A DNA stretch of 64,000 nucleotides from an uncultured Lachnospiraceae bacterium (lineage in GTDB: Bacteria; Bacillota; Clostridia; Lachnospirales; Lachnospiraceae). Shown piece after piece: positions 35,165-45,078 of this stretch. The stretch lies in contig CANRLR010000013.1 in assembly GCA_947631505.1 (NCBI GenBank), positions 1-64,000 on the forward strand. Reading direction: 5' to 3'. The stretch's first letter is position 1; every line of letters starts with the position of its first letter. A program made the position numbers and the translations under genes. The notes beneath the pieces are model-generated. The model saw only the letters and a program-made list of their open reading frames with translations, ran no database searches and was not told the origin of the DNA.

Positions 35165-37501
35165 ATGAGCAAGAAATGCAAAAAACAAATTGCCTTGATG
35201 ATGGCATTTGTCTTGGCAATGATGCCTTTTTCAGCCTCTACGGCACAGGCGGCAAAGAAAAAGACAATCTCATTGAACAAGAAAACGATACAGGTGAAAG
35301 TGAAAAAAAGTAAGAAAATCACCATACGGAACACATCAGGGAAAAAAATCAAAAAGGTAAAATGGTCTGTCACAAAGGGCTCATCCGTAATAAAGCTTAC
35401 GAAAAAGTCCAGATCCAGCGTGACCATAAAAGGAAAGAAAAAAGGAACTGCTGTTGTCAGAGCAAAAATTACAGCTGGTTCTAAAACGATTACCAAAAAA
35501 GTAACCGTTACCGTCACAAAACCGATTACAAAGAAAACACTGAAATTAAGCAAAACAAACCTGAGTCTTGCTGCCGGAACCAGTCAGAATCTGGAAATAA
35601 AAAATACGACCGGTCTGAAAATAAAACGTGTGACATGGTCTGTCACCAGTGGAAGTGACGTAGTCGTTTTATCCAAGAAAACCAAAAAGTCAGTCCTGAT
35701 TCAAGGCAGTAAACAGGGAACCGCTGCTGTTCAGGCTAAGATTAAAACAGCAGATGGAACAACTACGAGAAAAGCCACAATAACCGTTTCTGCCAAGTCC
35801 GGCAATACGGTCACTCCAAATGAAGATACGGCAAAAGCTGTAGAAATGCTGCACTACAATATGACTTGCAGTAAAGATGGTAAATATCTATTAGACCAGT
35901 CCGGAAACGGCAACCATGCTGAACTGGTAGGGGTTGATTCAACGCTGAAGGAAAATCAATCCTTATTCCTTGAAAAGAATGGCTACATCAAGCTTCCTGA
36001 AAAGGTTTTTGCCGGACAGGATACAATGACAATCTCAATTTGGTTAAAAAATTACAGCGGTGCTGTGAATACGAGTGCCATGTTCGTGGGAACAAAAGAA
36101 AACCTTCCCGTATCTTACTGGTTATTAAACCCAAGCAATCTGCAGGGCCGGATGAAATCCGTTATGACAAATGCGGTAAACGCATCAGCTCCTTATAATA
36201 CGGAGGTCGGAATCAGTGCTTCTCTCGCATCAAGGGGAGTAAACGGCCCATTCACCGGAACGGAATGGAATCATTATGTTACTGTGATCAAGCCAGACAG
36301 CATTACCGGGTATTTCAATGGTAAAAAGGTCGGAACATCAAAGCTGAGCAGAAAATTCAGTGACTTTGGAAATGATCTGGTTGCTTATATCGGAAAATCA
36401 TCTTACCCGGATGTTACCTACACAGGCTTTGTCCGGGAAGTACAGGTATATAAAGGAGCAAAAACCGATACGGAGATAACACAATTATATGAAACAAGCA
36501 AGGGAACCGGAATGACAGCTACCGGTACAAAATCGGATATCTTTATCAAAGACCGGGCGGACCCATACATTACACGCGGTGAAGATGGATATTACTATTT
36601 TACAGCCTCTTATCCAATGTACGGTGGTGCGGATAAAGAAGGATATGACCGGATAACTTTAAGAAGATCTAAAACCATCGACGGATTGAAAGATGCAGAA
36701 GAAAAAACAGTATGGGATGAGAGCGAAAGCAGTATTTCCTATCGCTTTATCTGGGCACCGGAATTACACTATATTGGTGGCAAATGGTATCTCTATTATG
36801 CAGCAAGCGGTTCCTCCAACAATATTTGGGACATTAACTGCCATGTACTGATGTGTACTGGAGATGATCCGTATAACGACAGCTGGGTAGAAAAAGGGAA
36901 ATTCCAAGCAGCCGATGGAGATAACATATCGTTTACCGGTTTCTCTTTGGATATGACATATTTTGAGTGTAACGGCAAATCTTATGTTATTTGGGCACAG
37001 AAGGTCGGAAATTCAAATTTGTATATGGCTGAAGTTAATCCTGCCGAGCCATGGAAAACAACAACAAAAGCAATGCTTTTAACCAAACCGGAATATTATT
37101 GGGAATGTGTATCTATTCCGGTCAATGAAGGACCATCTGTATTAATTCACGATGGAAAAGTTATCGTAGCTTACTCTGCTTCTGCGACCGGGCCGGAATA
37201 TTGTATCGGTTATATGTATGCCGATGAGAAAGCAGATCTAATGGATATCAGTTCATGGACCAAGCAGAAGACCCCTGCCCTTACTTCTGAAGATTTAATT
37301 GATGAATATGGACCTGGACACAATTCCTTTACGAAAGACGAAAATGGAAATTATATCTTCGTATATCATTCCCGCTCCAAAGAATGCTACGAAGGAAACT
37401 GTGGTTACGGAAATGAAGACCCACTCTATGATCCATGCCGAAGTGCCAGAATACGAACGGTTCAATGGGATGAGAACGGATTACCTATTTTGAACCGGTA
37501 A
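35165..37501 (+). CDS. Secreted GH43-family glycosidase with Ig-like and LamG domains
   Basis: Exported polysaccharide-degrading enzyme. A signal peptide (about residues 1-30, ending AQA/AKKK) is followed by two very lysine-rich bacterial Ig-like (BIG2-type) domains (about 33-120 and 125-215), a LamG/concanavalin-like domain (about 240-440), and a C-terminal five-bladed GH43 domain (455-778). GH43 catalytic candidates are Asp near 461 (RADPYITR), Asp near 596 (SLDMTYF) and Glu near 655 (NEGPSVL). The fold suits arabinan or arabinoxylan side chains, but the exact substrate is not readable. There is no sortase signal; the basic Ig domains could hold it at the wall electrostatically. It is monocistronic with its own promoter and terminator. 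Confidence 0.9.
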   Translation: MSKKCKKQIALMMAFVLAMMPFSASTAQAAKKKTISLNKKTIQVKVKKSKKITIRNTSGKKIKKVKWSVTKGSSVIKLTKKSRSSVTIKGKKKGTAVVRAKITAGSKTITKKVTVTVTKPITKKTLKLSKTNLSLAAGTSQNLEIKNTTGLKIKRVTWSVTSGSDVVVLSKKTKKSVLIQGSKQGTAAVQAKIKTADGTTTRKATITVSAKSGNTVTPNEDTAKAVEMLHYNMTCSKDGKYLLDQSGNGNHAELVGVDSTLKENQSLFLEKNGYIKLPEKVFAGQDTMTISIWLKNYSGAVNTSAMFVGTKENLPVSYWLLNPSNLQGRMKSVMTNAVNASAPYNTEVGISASLASRGVNGPFTGTEWNHYVTVIKPDSITGYFNGKKVGTSKLSRKFSDFGNDLVAYIGKSSYPDVTYTGFVREVQVYKGAKTDTEITQLYETSKGTGMTATGTKSDIFIKDRADPYITRGEDGYYYFTASYPMYGGADKEGYDRITLRRSKTIDGLKDAEEKTVWDESESSISYRFIWAPELHYIGGKWYLYYAASGSSNNIWDINCHVLMCTGDDPYNDSWVEKGKFQAADGDNISFTGFSLDMTYFECNGKSYVIWAQKVGNSNLYMAEVNPAEPWKTTTKAMLLTKPEYYWECVSIPVNEGPSVLIHDGKVIVAYSASATGPEYCIGYMYADEKADLMDISSWTKQKTPALTSEDLIDEYGPGHNSFTKDENGNYIFVYHSRSKECYEGNCGYGNEDPLYDPCRSARIRTVQWDENGLPILNR

Positions 37502-37537
37502 CTTTCCTATACAAAACGTGCGTCGCTAGGCGCACGG

Positions 37538-37584
37538 GAAAACAGGGAATATCCTCACATGCGAAAGGATATTCCCTGTTTTTA
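37538..37584. terminator. Bidirectional terminator between GH43 and rpe
   Basis: A perfect 15-bp stem, AACAGGGAATATCCT/AGGATATTCCCTGTT, with an 11-nt loop. On the plus strand TTTTTAT follows, and on the minus strand TTTT follows, so it can end both converging transcripts. A small GTGCG/CGCAC hairpin precedes it at 37519-37536. Confidence 0.9.
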
Positions 37585-37613
37585 TGTATTCATTCGTTCT
37601 TGTTATTTTCTCT

Positions 37614-38285
37614 CTAATGATAATCTTTGCCTTGTTTAAACTTTTCTTTAAAATCCCTTACATTTTTCTCTACATCACCAATGAACACTTTTGTTCCGGC
37701 TACGAATACATTGGCTCCGGCCTGCATAATTTCTTCTACATTATTAAGATTTACACCGCCATCCACCTCAATGTCTACCTCTAAGTTCTTTTCCGTAATT
37801 ATGGTCCGCAGCATACGAACCTTTTCAAAAGTTTCTGTAATAATCGTCTGACCGCCGTATCCAGGATACACCGTCATAACAAGAACCATGGATACTTTGC
37901 TTAATACCGGCAATATTTCCTGAATTCCTGTATCCGGGCTAATAGCAACCGCCGCCTGCTTGCCATGAGCAAGTATTTCATCAATTGTTGCATCCAGATC
38001 CTGACATGCCTCTACATGGACAGTAATCCCATCGGCTCCATCCATGGCAAAACGCTCCACGTAACGGATGGGATTCTGTATCATTAAATGTACATCAAAA
38101 AATATATCTGATTTTTCCCTCAATGCCTGTACAACAGGCAGACCAAAAGAAATGTTCGGAACAAATACCCCATCCATCACATCAATATGCACATATTCTG
38201 CTCCGGCCTTCCTAATCGTCTCTACTTCTTCCCCCAGGCGGGTAATATCCGCCGCCAAAATGGAGGGTGACAATTTATATGTCAT
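37614..38285 (-). CDS. rpe: Ribulose-phosphate 3-epimerase
   Basis: Pentose-phosphate enzyme interconverting ribulose 5-phosphate and xylulose 5-phosphate; a metal-dependent TIM barrel. SPSILAADITRLGEE at the N-terminus, the VHIDVMDGVFVPNISFG metal site near 32-48, MTVYPGYGGQ near 140 and EVDGGVN near 175 are diagnostic. 223 aa is normal. Its start overlaps the rsgA stop by 4 bp, so it is the last gene of the long dap-mur-priA operon. Confidence 0.96.
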   Translation of the reverse strand: MTYKLSPSILAADITRLGEEVETIRKAGAEYVHIDVMDGVFVPNISFGLPVVQALREKSDIFFDVHLMIQNPIRYVERFAMDGADGITVHVEACQDLDATIDEILAHGKQAAVAISPDTGIQEILPVLSKVSMVLVMTVYPGYGGQTIITETFEKVRMLRTIITEKNLEVDIEVDGGVNLNNVEEIMQAGANVFVAGTKVFIGDVEKNVRDFKEKFKQGKDYH

Positions 38286-39184
38286 TTCTTATTCCTCCAG
38301 TTTTTTCTTTTCTCGGATTCCGCCAGTTCTTCATACATCTGAACATAATTCTCATAGCGGCTCCGACAAATCTCGCCCTTCTCTAATTTTTCTTTGACCA
38401 CGCACCCCGGTTCGTGGATATGGGAACATGGCTGATATTTGCAAAGTCCATGATAGGACGCAAATTCGGTAAAATATTGGTACAATTCCTCTTTTTCTAT
38501 CTCTGGTACTTTCAAGGAACTAAATCCCGGTGTATCAAACAGAAACGTATCCGTCCCGACATGAAATAATTCCGAGTGCCTTGTTGTATGCTTCCCTCTC
38601 CCGATTTTTTCACTGATATTCCCCGTTTCTGACTTCGCATCGGGATAAATCAGGTTCACAAGACTTGATTTTCCGACACCGGAAGGTCCTGCCAATACTG
38701 TCGTTTTTCCCTGCAGAACTTCTTTTACGCATTCAATCCCCGTCTGTTCCGTATTACTGATTGCTATGACCCGATTCGCACATTTTTCATATATATCCTG
38801 AAACTTCTTCTCCTGTTCTTCTGACACAATATCCTGCTTGCTGAAGCAAATGACCGTATCAATCCCCTGCCATTCCATCATAACAAGAAAACGGTCCAGC
38901 AGATTTAAATTTGGCATTGGCTCCGCCATGGCAAAGACGACCAATGCCTGATCTACATTTGCCACAGCAGGACGAATCAGGAAATTGGTACGGGGAAGAA
39001 TCTCCTCCAGATTCCCCAGCCGCTTTTCCTCATCCAGCACCTGTATTTTTACATTGTCCCCCACAAATGGTTTTACATTTTCTTTCCGAAAAATCCCCTT
39101 TGCCTTGCATTCATAAAGGACAGCATTTTCACACCACACATAATAGAAGCCGGCAATACCTTTTATGATTTTTCCCTTCATCAA
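38282..39184 (-). CDS. rsgA: Ribosome small-subunit GTPase RsgA
   Basis: Circularly permuted GTPase acting late in 30S maturation. An N-terminal OB fold comes first (about 1-70). The G motifs then appear in permuted order: SKQD (G4) near 115, GPSGVGKSSLVN (G1) near 168, and DTPGF (G3) near 218. The C-terminal zinc knuckle is Cys-x4-Cys-x-His-x5-Cys near 245-260. Length 300 aa. It overlaps prkC and rpe by 4 bp at each end, indicating translational coupling. Confidence 0.96.
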   Translation of the reverse strand: MMKGKIIKGIAGFYYVWCENAVLYECKAKGIFRKENVKPFVGDNVKIQVLDEEKRLGNLEEILPRTNFLIRPAVANVDQALVVFAMAEPMPNLNLLDRFLVMMEWQGIDTVICFSKQDIVSEEQEKKFQDIYEKCANRVIAISNTEQTGIECVKEVLQGKTTVLAGPSGVGKSSLVNLIYPDAKSETGNISEKIGRGKHTTRHSELFHVGTDTFLFDTPGFSSLKVPEIEKEELYQYFTEFASYHGLCKYQPCSHIHEPGCVVKEKLEKGEICRSRYENYVQMYEELAESEKRKNWRNKK

Positions 39185-41223
39185 TCTTCTACTTTCCGAA
39201 AATCAACCGAATAAGATTCGATTCGTTTGCCATTCATATATACAAAAATATCTCCTGATGAAGCACTGCTTCCCTTTATATCGGATATGCGATACGGAAA
39301 ATCACTGAACGTCAATGTAACTTCCTTAATCGTTGTTGTCTTACCGTCCTGACTGAGCACGAACTTAAAGGTCGCCGCCGGATCTGTTTCAAAATCAAAC
39401 GGATTATCAATCGTAACCGGATTACTGTAATAGGAATACGTCTTCTGTGGTCCAAGGCTTAATGTAACGTCAACCTTTGTTCCGGTCTTTACTTCTGTTC
39501 CCTCACTCTTGCTCTGAATGCAGACACGGTTCTTTGTTACATTTTCTGAATATGCAGTAGTAACTTTTCCAAGCACGAGGTTCTTCGCTTTTAAAGCCTC
39601 TTTTGCCTGACTCTTTGTCATACCGATTACATCCGGCACTTTCGTTGTCTTCTGTTCTGCACCTTTACTGATATATAAAGTAATGGTAGCACCCGGCAGC
39701 ACTTTGGCACCGCTCTTTGGATCAGTGTATGCCACCAGTCCCTTTTGCACGGAATCACTATATACGCTGCTTCCGGTCTTGACCTCAAATCCAGCTGTCT
39801 TCAGTGCACTCTCCGCATCGTCCTTACTATAACCTACAACCGTTGGTACGCTTACCTTTTTCGGCCCTGAACTGATATATACTTCCACCTGTGTACCTTT
39901 TTCTACCGTAGAACCCTCTTCCGGATTCGTTCCGATCACTTTACCAGCCTCTACCGTATCCGATTCCTGCTCTGTAAATTTATATTGCAGATCATTATTA
40001 TCAAATTCAACAATTGCTGCCTCTTTCCCTAAGTTCTTTACCGCTGGAACTGTCGTCTGCTCATTATCTGCCCCAGCTTTCGGTGTAGCCGTCTGTCCTG
40101 CTTCTACGGAAGGTGTCGGAGTTGCTGTTGGTACAGAATTTCCGCCCCATAGGCCGATAAATTTTCCAAGCATGAAAATAATAACAATTCCGATAATAAT
40201 GGCTACCACAATACTGCCGATAATTAATGCTTTTTCCAATTTCGGATCAACCTCGCCCGTCGATTCCTCTTCCTCTTCTTCTTCTGGATTTTCGGCAACA
40301 TCCATTTTAGCTGATGCTTCTTTTATCTTATTCACATCTCCATTTGAAATAAAAATTGTCTCTGAATTCTCATAAAGAGGCCGGATAACCCCATATTCTC
40401 CCGCCGGATCCTGTAAGAACATTTTCAGATCCGCTATCAGATCTGCCGCTGACGGATAACGAAGTTCCGTCTTTTTTTGCATACATTTAGACACAATATT
40501 GCTCAGGCCGTGTGGAATTGTAGCATCCATGGCAGCCAGCGGAGTAGCATCCTCCTGAATGTGGGCCAGGGCAACCGCCACCGCACTTTCTCCTGTGAAC
40601 GGCAGTGAACCACAAAGCATTTCATACATGGAAACACCCAATGAATATACATCACTCTTCTCATCACTAAATCCGCCTCGTGCCTGCTCAGGAGAAATAT
40701 AGTGTACCGAACCCATCGCACTTGCCGTAATTGTATTTGAACTTGCAGCTTTGGCAATGCCGAAATCCGTTACTTTTGCTGTTCCATCATGAGAAATCAA
40801 AATATTTTGAGGCTTAATATCACGATGAATAATGTGATTGGCATGTGCTGCCTCCAATCCACTGGCGATCTGAAGGGTGATCCCTACCGCTTCCCGTACG
40901 GATAACTTTCCTTTTTTCTCAATATATCGTTTCAAGGTAATGCCTTCTACAAATTCCATTACAATAAAATGCATTCCCTGTTCTTCCCCGACATCGTAGA
41001 CCCCGACAATATTCGGGTGTGAAAGGCGTGCTATCGCCTGTGCTTCCTGCTGAAATTTAGTGACAAATTTTGTATCCTCACTGTATTCATTCTTCAGCAC
41101 CTTTACTGCCACATAACGATTTAATCGGTGGTCTTTGGCACGGTACACATCTGCCATGCCTCCTGTACCAACTTTTTCAATCACTTCATAGCGACTGCCA
41201 ATCATCGTTCCGATATTTATCAT
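39181..41223 (-). CDS. prkC: PASTA-domain serine/threonine kinase PrkC/Stk1
   Basis: Transmembrane Hanks-type kinase that senses muropeptides or lipid II and regulates wall growth, spore germination and translation. The kinase domain (about 10-270) has the glycine loop GTGGMADVY, VAVKVLK lysine, HRDIKPQNIL catalytic loop and DFG motif. A linker and one membrane helix (about 335-357) lead to three PASTA domains (about 395-600) and an unrecognised C-terminal tail of about 80 residues. It is followed by rsgA, a known phosphorylation partner in other Firmicutes, and preceded by its cognate phosphatase, 12 bp away. Confidence 0.97.
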   Translation of the reverse strand: MINIGTMIGSRYEVIEKVGTGGMADVYRAKDHRLNRYVAVKVLKNEYSEDTKFVTKFQQEAQAIARLSHPNIVGVYDVGEEQGMHFIVMEFVEGITLKRYIEKKGKLSVREAVGITLQIASGLEAAHANHIIHRDIKPQNILISHDGTAKVTDFGIAKAASSNTITASAMGSVHYISPEQARGGFSDEKSDVYSLGVSMYEMLCGSLPFTGESAVAVALAHIQEDATPLAAMDATIPHGLSNIVSKCMQKKTELRYPSAADLIADLKMFLQDPAGEYGVIRPLYENSETIFISNGDVNKIKEASAKMDVAENPEEEEEEESTGEVDPKLEKALIIGSIVVAIIIGIVIIFMLGKFIGLWGGNSVPTATPTPSVEAGQTATPKAGADNEQTTVPAVKNLGKEAAIVEFDNNDLQYKFTEQESDTVEAGKVIGTNPEEGSTVEKGTQVEVYISSGPKKVSVPTVVGYSKDDAESALKTAGFEVKTGSSVYSDSVQKGLVAYTDPKSGAKVLPGATITLYISKGAEQKTTKVPDVIGMTKSQAKEALKAKNLVLGKVTTAYSENVTKNRVCIQSKSEGTEVKTGTKVDVTLSLGPQKTYSYYSNPVTIDNPFDFETDPAATFKFVLSQDGKTTTIKEVTLTFSDFPYRISDIKGSSASSGDIFVYMNGKRIESYSVDFRKVED

Positions 41224-41235
41224 ACTCTACCTCCA

Positions 41236-41958
41236 TTATATTCCAATCAAAACAACCGTAATATTATCTTTTCCACCAGCTTCATTTGCCTGTTCTACCA
41301 AACATTTTCCGGCCTGCTCCATGTTCTCTATATGACTTTTCACAATCTGTTCCATTTTCTCATCTTCCAGCATATTTGACAATCCATCGGAACATAACAA
41401 AAGCACGTCCCCTTGCCGGACTTCAATTTCAAAACAATCGGGTTGAACTTCCAAGTCGGTTCCAAGAGCTCGTGTAATAATATTTTTATTCGGATGTGTA
41501 CGCATCTCCTCTTTTCCGATTTCACCGGACTGTACCATTTCTTCTACTAAAGAGTGATCCACGGTAATCTGCTGTAATGTATCCCGCAGCAAATATAATC
41601 GGGAATCACCCACATTCACAATATAAGCAGTCTCGTCCTCAATCGTCACTGCCACCAAGGTCGTTCCCATTCCTGCCAGCTCAGAATTGCTTGATGCCTG
41701 CTCATAAATTGCTCGATTCGCCATTTCTACGGCCCCTTCAAAAACTCCTACCGGTGTTTTCTTATCCGTAGTCTGAATCGACCTTACCACTTGTTCAACA
41801 CACATCTTAGATGCCATATCTCCTGCCTTGTGACCACCCATACCATCTGCCACAAGGAATAGATTCGGAAAACTCCCAACTGCATTTTCTTCACAAAACA
41901 CACTATCTTGATTGTTTGTACGCACACGTCCCGTATCTGTTATAGAAAATGTATTCAC
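41236..41958 (-). CDS. prpC: PP2C-type protein phosphatase PrpC/Stp1
   Basis: Cytoplasmic Mn/Mg-dependent phosphatase that reverses PrkC phosphorylation. Metal-binding aspartate motifs are in order: TDTGRVRTNNQD near 8-19, VADGMGGHKAGD near 37-48, NVGDSRLYL near 115, CSDGLSNML near 190 and GGKDNITVVLI at the C-terminus. The 240 aa length is standard. It starts with GTG after GGAGG. It lies between rlmN and prkC in the conserved order rsmB-rlmN-prpC-prkC-rsgA-rpe. Confidence 0.97.
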   Translation of the reverse strand: MNTFSITDTGRVRTNNQDSVFCEENAVGSFPNLFLVADGMGGHKAGDMASKMCVEQVVRSIQTTDKKTPVGVFEGAVEMANRAIYEQASSNSELAGMGTTLVAVTIEDETAYIVNVGDSRLYLLRDTLQQITVDHSLVEEMVQSGEIGKEEMRTHPNKNIITRALGTDLEVQPDCFEIEVRQGDVLLLCSDGLSNMLEDEKMEQIVKSHIENMEQAGKCLVEQANEAGGKDNITVVLIGI

Positions 41959-41975
41959 AGTTTGACCTCCTCGGC

Positions 41976-43013
41976 TTAATTGTCAGTTCTTTCGATGTAT
42001 TTCTTTCGTAACTGACCACAGGCTGCGTCTATATCGCTTCCCATCTCTCTTCTTATTGTAACATTTATTCGATTATTTTCAAGTATTATCTTGAATCTGT
42101 CAATATCTTCTGCTGTGGAACGCAGACAATCCCGCTCCTTTACCTCATTAAGCGGAATCAAATTGATATGACAGTTCAGGCCTCTGCACCGTTTCGCCAG
42201 TTCCAAGGCATGTTCCTTCTTATCATTTACTCCCCGTATCATACTGTATTCAAAGGTAATGCGCCGTCCGGTCTTTGCAAAATATTCACGGCAGACCTTG
42301 AAAATATCATCCATGGAATAAGTATTTGCCACCGGCATTGTCTGCCTTCTTATATCATCATTCGGTGCATGAAGGCTGATGGCAAGTGTAATCTGCAGCT
42401 GTTCTTCCATTAAATCGCGTATTTTGTCTACCAGTCCGCAAGTTGATACTGTAATGGAGCGTTGACTGATATGTAGTCCATTCTCTTCCGACACAAGGCG
42501 GACAAACTTTACCAGATTATCATAATTATCCAAAGGCTCTCCCATGCCCATTACAATAATATTCGATACCCGCTCACCGGTTTCCCGCTGAATCTCATAG
42601 ATTTGAGAGAGCATTTCTCCTGCTGTCAGATTTCTGGTGAGTCCGGTAAGAGTAGATGCACAAAAGGTGCAGCCCATCCGGCAGCCTGCCTGCGATGAAA
42701 TACAGACACTATTCCCATGACGGTATTTCATCCACACACTCTCAATCACGTTTCCATCGGATAACGAAAAAAGATATTTTGCCGTATCCTTTTTCTTGGA
42801 AATCTGTTTCTCAATTATTTTCATACCGGATATAATATAATCCTCTTTTAATTTTTCTCTTAATTTTTCTGATAGATTGCTCATCTCATCAAAGGTTTCT
42901 GCCTGTTTCCCATGAACCCATTCCATTAACTGTTTCCCACGAAAGGGTTTCTCTCCGTAAGACAGGACAATCTGTTTCATTTCTTCTGCATTACAGCTTC
43001 TAATATCTTTCAT
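41976..43013 (-). CDS. rlmN: 23S rRNA (A2503-C2)/tRNA methyltransferase RlmN
   Basis: Radical-SAM enzyme placing C2-methyl on A2503 of 23S rRNA and A37 of some tRNAs. The iron-sulfur cysteines are C111, C115 and C118 in GCRMGCTFC. MGMGEPLDNYDN near 155-166 and the C-terminal catalytic cysteine near residue 335 (AACGQL) fit the two-cysteine mechanism. 345 aa is normal. The start overlaps the rsmB stop by 4 bp. Confidence 0.97.
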   Translation of the reverse strand: MKDIRSCNAEEMKQIVLSYGEKPFRGKQLMEWVHGKQAETFDEMSNLSEKLREKLKEDYIISGMKIIEKQISKKKDTAKYLFSLSDGNVIESVWMKYRHGNSVCISSQAGCRMGCTFCASTLTGLTRNLTAGEMLSQIYEIQRETGERVSNIIVMGMGEPLDNYDNLVKFVRLVSEENGLHISQRSITVSTCGLVDKIRDLMEEQLQITLAISLHAPNDDIRRQTMPVANTYSMDDIFKVCREYFAKTGRRITFEYSMIRGVNDKKEHALELAKRCRGLNCHINLIPLNEVKERDCLRSTAEDIDRFKIILENNRINVTIRREMGSDIDAACGQLRKKYIERTDN

Positions 43014-44332
43014 GAATTCCCACTTTCCTTTTTCAGACGTGCCACAAAAAATCCATCACTCTTTTGCACTCCCGGCAGCATCTGCAGCATTCCCTCTGCC
43101 GTCATTTTATTTTGCAGGGACTGCGGAAGATAATCATCCAGACTTTCTCTCTTTAATCCAAGATATTCTTCCATCCACATAATGTTTTCTTCATTTTCTG
43201 CCCGATTAATTGTACATGTGCTGTAAATCAGTGTTCCTCCCGGTCTTAACATCGAAAGGGAATTCTCACAAATCTTTTTCTGAAGTGAAACCAGTGTATC
43301 TATTTGCTCCATCGCATGATATTTAATTTCCGGCTTCTTCCCTATGATTCCAATACCGGAGCAGGGAACATCCAGCAGCAGCACATCCGCTTTTTCATCC
43401 CATTCAGAATCCGGCACGGTACCGTCCCAGACCTTACATTCCGCATTGGAATATTTCATGCGGGTCATATTTTCCTTGATTCTATCCACCTTATGTAAAT
43501 GTATATCTCTGGCACTAAGGAAGCCCTCTCCTTTTAAATTCTGTAACACATGAAGAGCCTTTCCGCCGGGAGCACTGCAGACATCCACGACCACATCACC
43601 CGGACAAATCCCGGCACACCATACCGGCAGCATAGAACTTTCATCCTGAACAAAAAAATATCCTTCCTGATAGCCCGGTAAGGAAGCCACATTATGAACA
43701 CCGGACACAATAAGGCATTCCCGGCTATAATATCCTTCACGGCAGCATATATCTGCTTCCTTTAACAGCCCTTGCATTTCATCGGATGAAATCCGGTCGG
43801 TTTGAATGTGAAGAGTGATCTCACCACTTCGATTCAGAAAAGCTGCTCCAATTTTTTTTGCCGTCTTTTTCCCATATTGGTCTGCTAGATGTTCATATAG
43901 CCGTTGAGGCAGACAGACCTTCCCATAATCTTCTTTTACTACAATCGTATCTTTCTGACGAATCAGGTTCCGGAGCACTCCATTCACAAATCCGACTGCT
44001 GAATGCAATTTTCTTCGCTTTACCAATTCTACTGCCTCATGGCAGGAAACCTCCACCGGCACCTGCTCCATATAATAAATCTCATAAACAGCCATCCGAA
44101 GAATGGTCCGTACAGAACAATCCATCTTGTTCACCGGAATACGCGAAATCTGATTCAACCGTATATCCAGTTCCACACATCGTTCTATTGTTCCAAATGC
44201 AAGACGTTTCACAAAATTTTTCTGCTTATTTATTAAATCCTGATTTGTTTTTAATACATTATGAAACAGATGATTGCTATAGCCATCCAATTCCATTGTT
44301 CCATAAACAATTGTATACGCAAGTTCCCTCAT
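43010..44332 (-). CDS. rsmB: 16S rRNA (cytosine967-C5)-methyltransferase RsmB
   Basis: SAM-dependent m5C methyltransferase. An N-terminal NusB-like RNA-binding domain (about 1-135) is fused to the Rossmann methyltransferase domain. Key motifs: the SAM site DVCSAPGGKALHVL near 250, the DVPCSGIG cysteine near 320 and the catalytic STCTINRAENE cysteine near 370. Length 440 aa. Its start overlaps the stop codon of the upstream metallopeptidase gene by one base. Confidence 0.96.
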   Translation of the reverse strand: MRELAYTIVYGTMELDGYSNHLFHNVLKTNQDLINKQKNFVKRLAFGTIERCVELDIRLNQISRIPVNKMDCSVRTILRMAVYEIYYMEQVPVEVSCHEAVELVKRRKLHSAVGFVNGVLRNLIRQKDTIVVKEDYGKVCLPQRLYEHLADQYGKKTAKKIGAAFLNRSGEITLHIQTDRISSDEMQGLLKEADICCREGYYSRECLIVSGVHNVASLPGYQEGYFFVQDESSMLPVWCAGICPGDVVVDVCSAPGGKALHVLQNLKGEGFLSARDIHLHKVDRIKENMTRMKYSNAECKVWDGTVPDSEWDEKADVLLLDVPCSGIGIIGKKPEIKYHAMEQIDTLVSLQKKICENSLSMLRPGGTLIYSTCTINRAENEENIMWMEEYLGLKRESLDDYLPQSLQNKMTAEGMLQMLPGVQKSDGFFVARLKKESGNS

Positions 44333-45078
44333 TAATCTCTATTGTTCCTTCCAAAAATCAGCAGCAAACGAAGAAGCTGTAAAATTGCTGCCGCCGCCGC
44401 TGCCACATAAGTGAGTGCCGCCGCCCGCAGCACCTTCCCCGCAGATTTTCCTTCTTCCATCCCGAGGATTCCTGTATCCTGCAGAACAGCAAGTGCACGC
44501 CGGGAGGCATTGAACTCAACAGGCAGAGTTACAATCTGGAACAGAACCGCTGCACTGAACAGTATAATTCCAATCATGACAAGAGGCCTCATGCTGAAAA
44601 TAAGGCCGGCAATAATAAGGATCCAGCTGGCACCAGAGCCAAAATTGGCAACCGGAACCAAGGCGGAACGAATCGACAATGGTGCATAATTCTTCGCATG
44701 CTGAATAACGTGGCCGCATTCATGAGCGGCTACTGCAATGGCTGCAACGGAATTTTTTCCGTAGACCGTCTCCGATAATGCCACCTCTTTTTTCTTCGGA
44801 TTATAGTGGTCTGTTAAACTTCCGGACACTCTCACAATCGTAACATCATAAATGCCGGCATAGTTCAAAATCCGCTGTGCCACTTGTGCTCCCGTCATTC
44901 CTCCCGCGCTGCGGACATTGCTGTATTTATTAAATGTTGATTTTACTTTGAACGATGCAATCATCGAAATAATAACACCAATCAAAACCAAGAAATAAGT
45001 TGGATCCCACAACATACGAAATCCATGTACACCATATCCACCGTAATACATTCCATAGGATAATGCTGTCAAATGCAT
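44332..45078 (-). CDS. Zinc metallopeptidase, YugP family
   Basis: Membrane protein of 248 residues with a helix near 25-45, a peptidase domain and further helices near 150-195. The zinc motif HECGH (an HExxH) lies at about residue 119 in VAAHECGHVIQ. The YugP family (DUF2268-like neutral zinc peptidase) is common in Firmicutes; substrates are unknown. The gene commonly sits between fmt and rsmB in Clostridia, as here. Starts overlap neighbours by 1-10 bp, so it belongs to the translation/wall operon. Confidence 0.88.
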   Translation of the reverse strand: MHLTALSYGMYYGGYGVHGFRMLWDPTYFLVLIGVIISMIASFKVKSTFNKYSNVRSAGGMTGAQVAQRILNYAGIYDVTIVRVSGSLTDHYNPKKKEVALSETVYGKNSVAAIAVAAHECGHVIQHAKNYAPLSIRSALVPVANFGSGASWILIIAGLIFSMRPLVMIGIILFSAAVLFQIVTLPVEFNASRRALAVLQDTGILGMEEGKSAGKVLRAAALTYVAAAAAAILQLLRLLLIFGRNNRD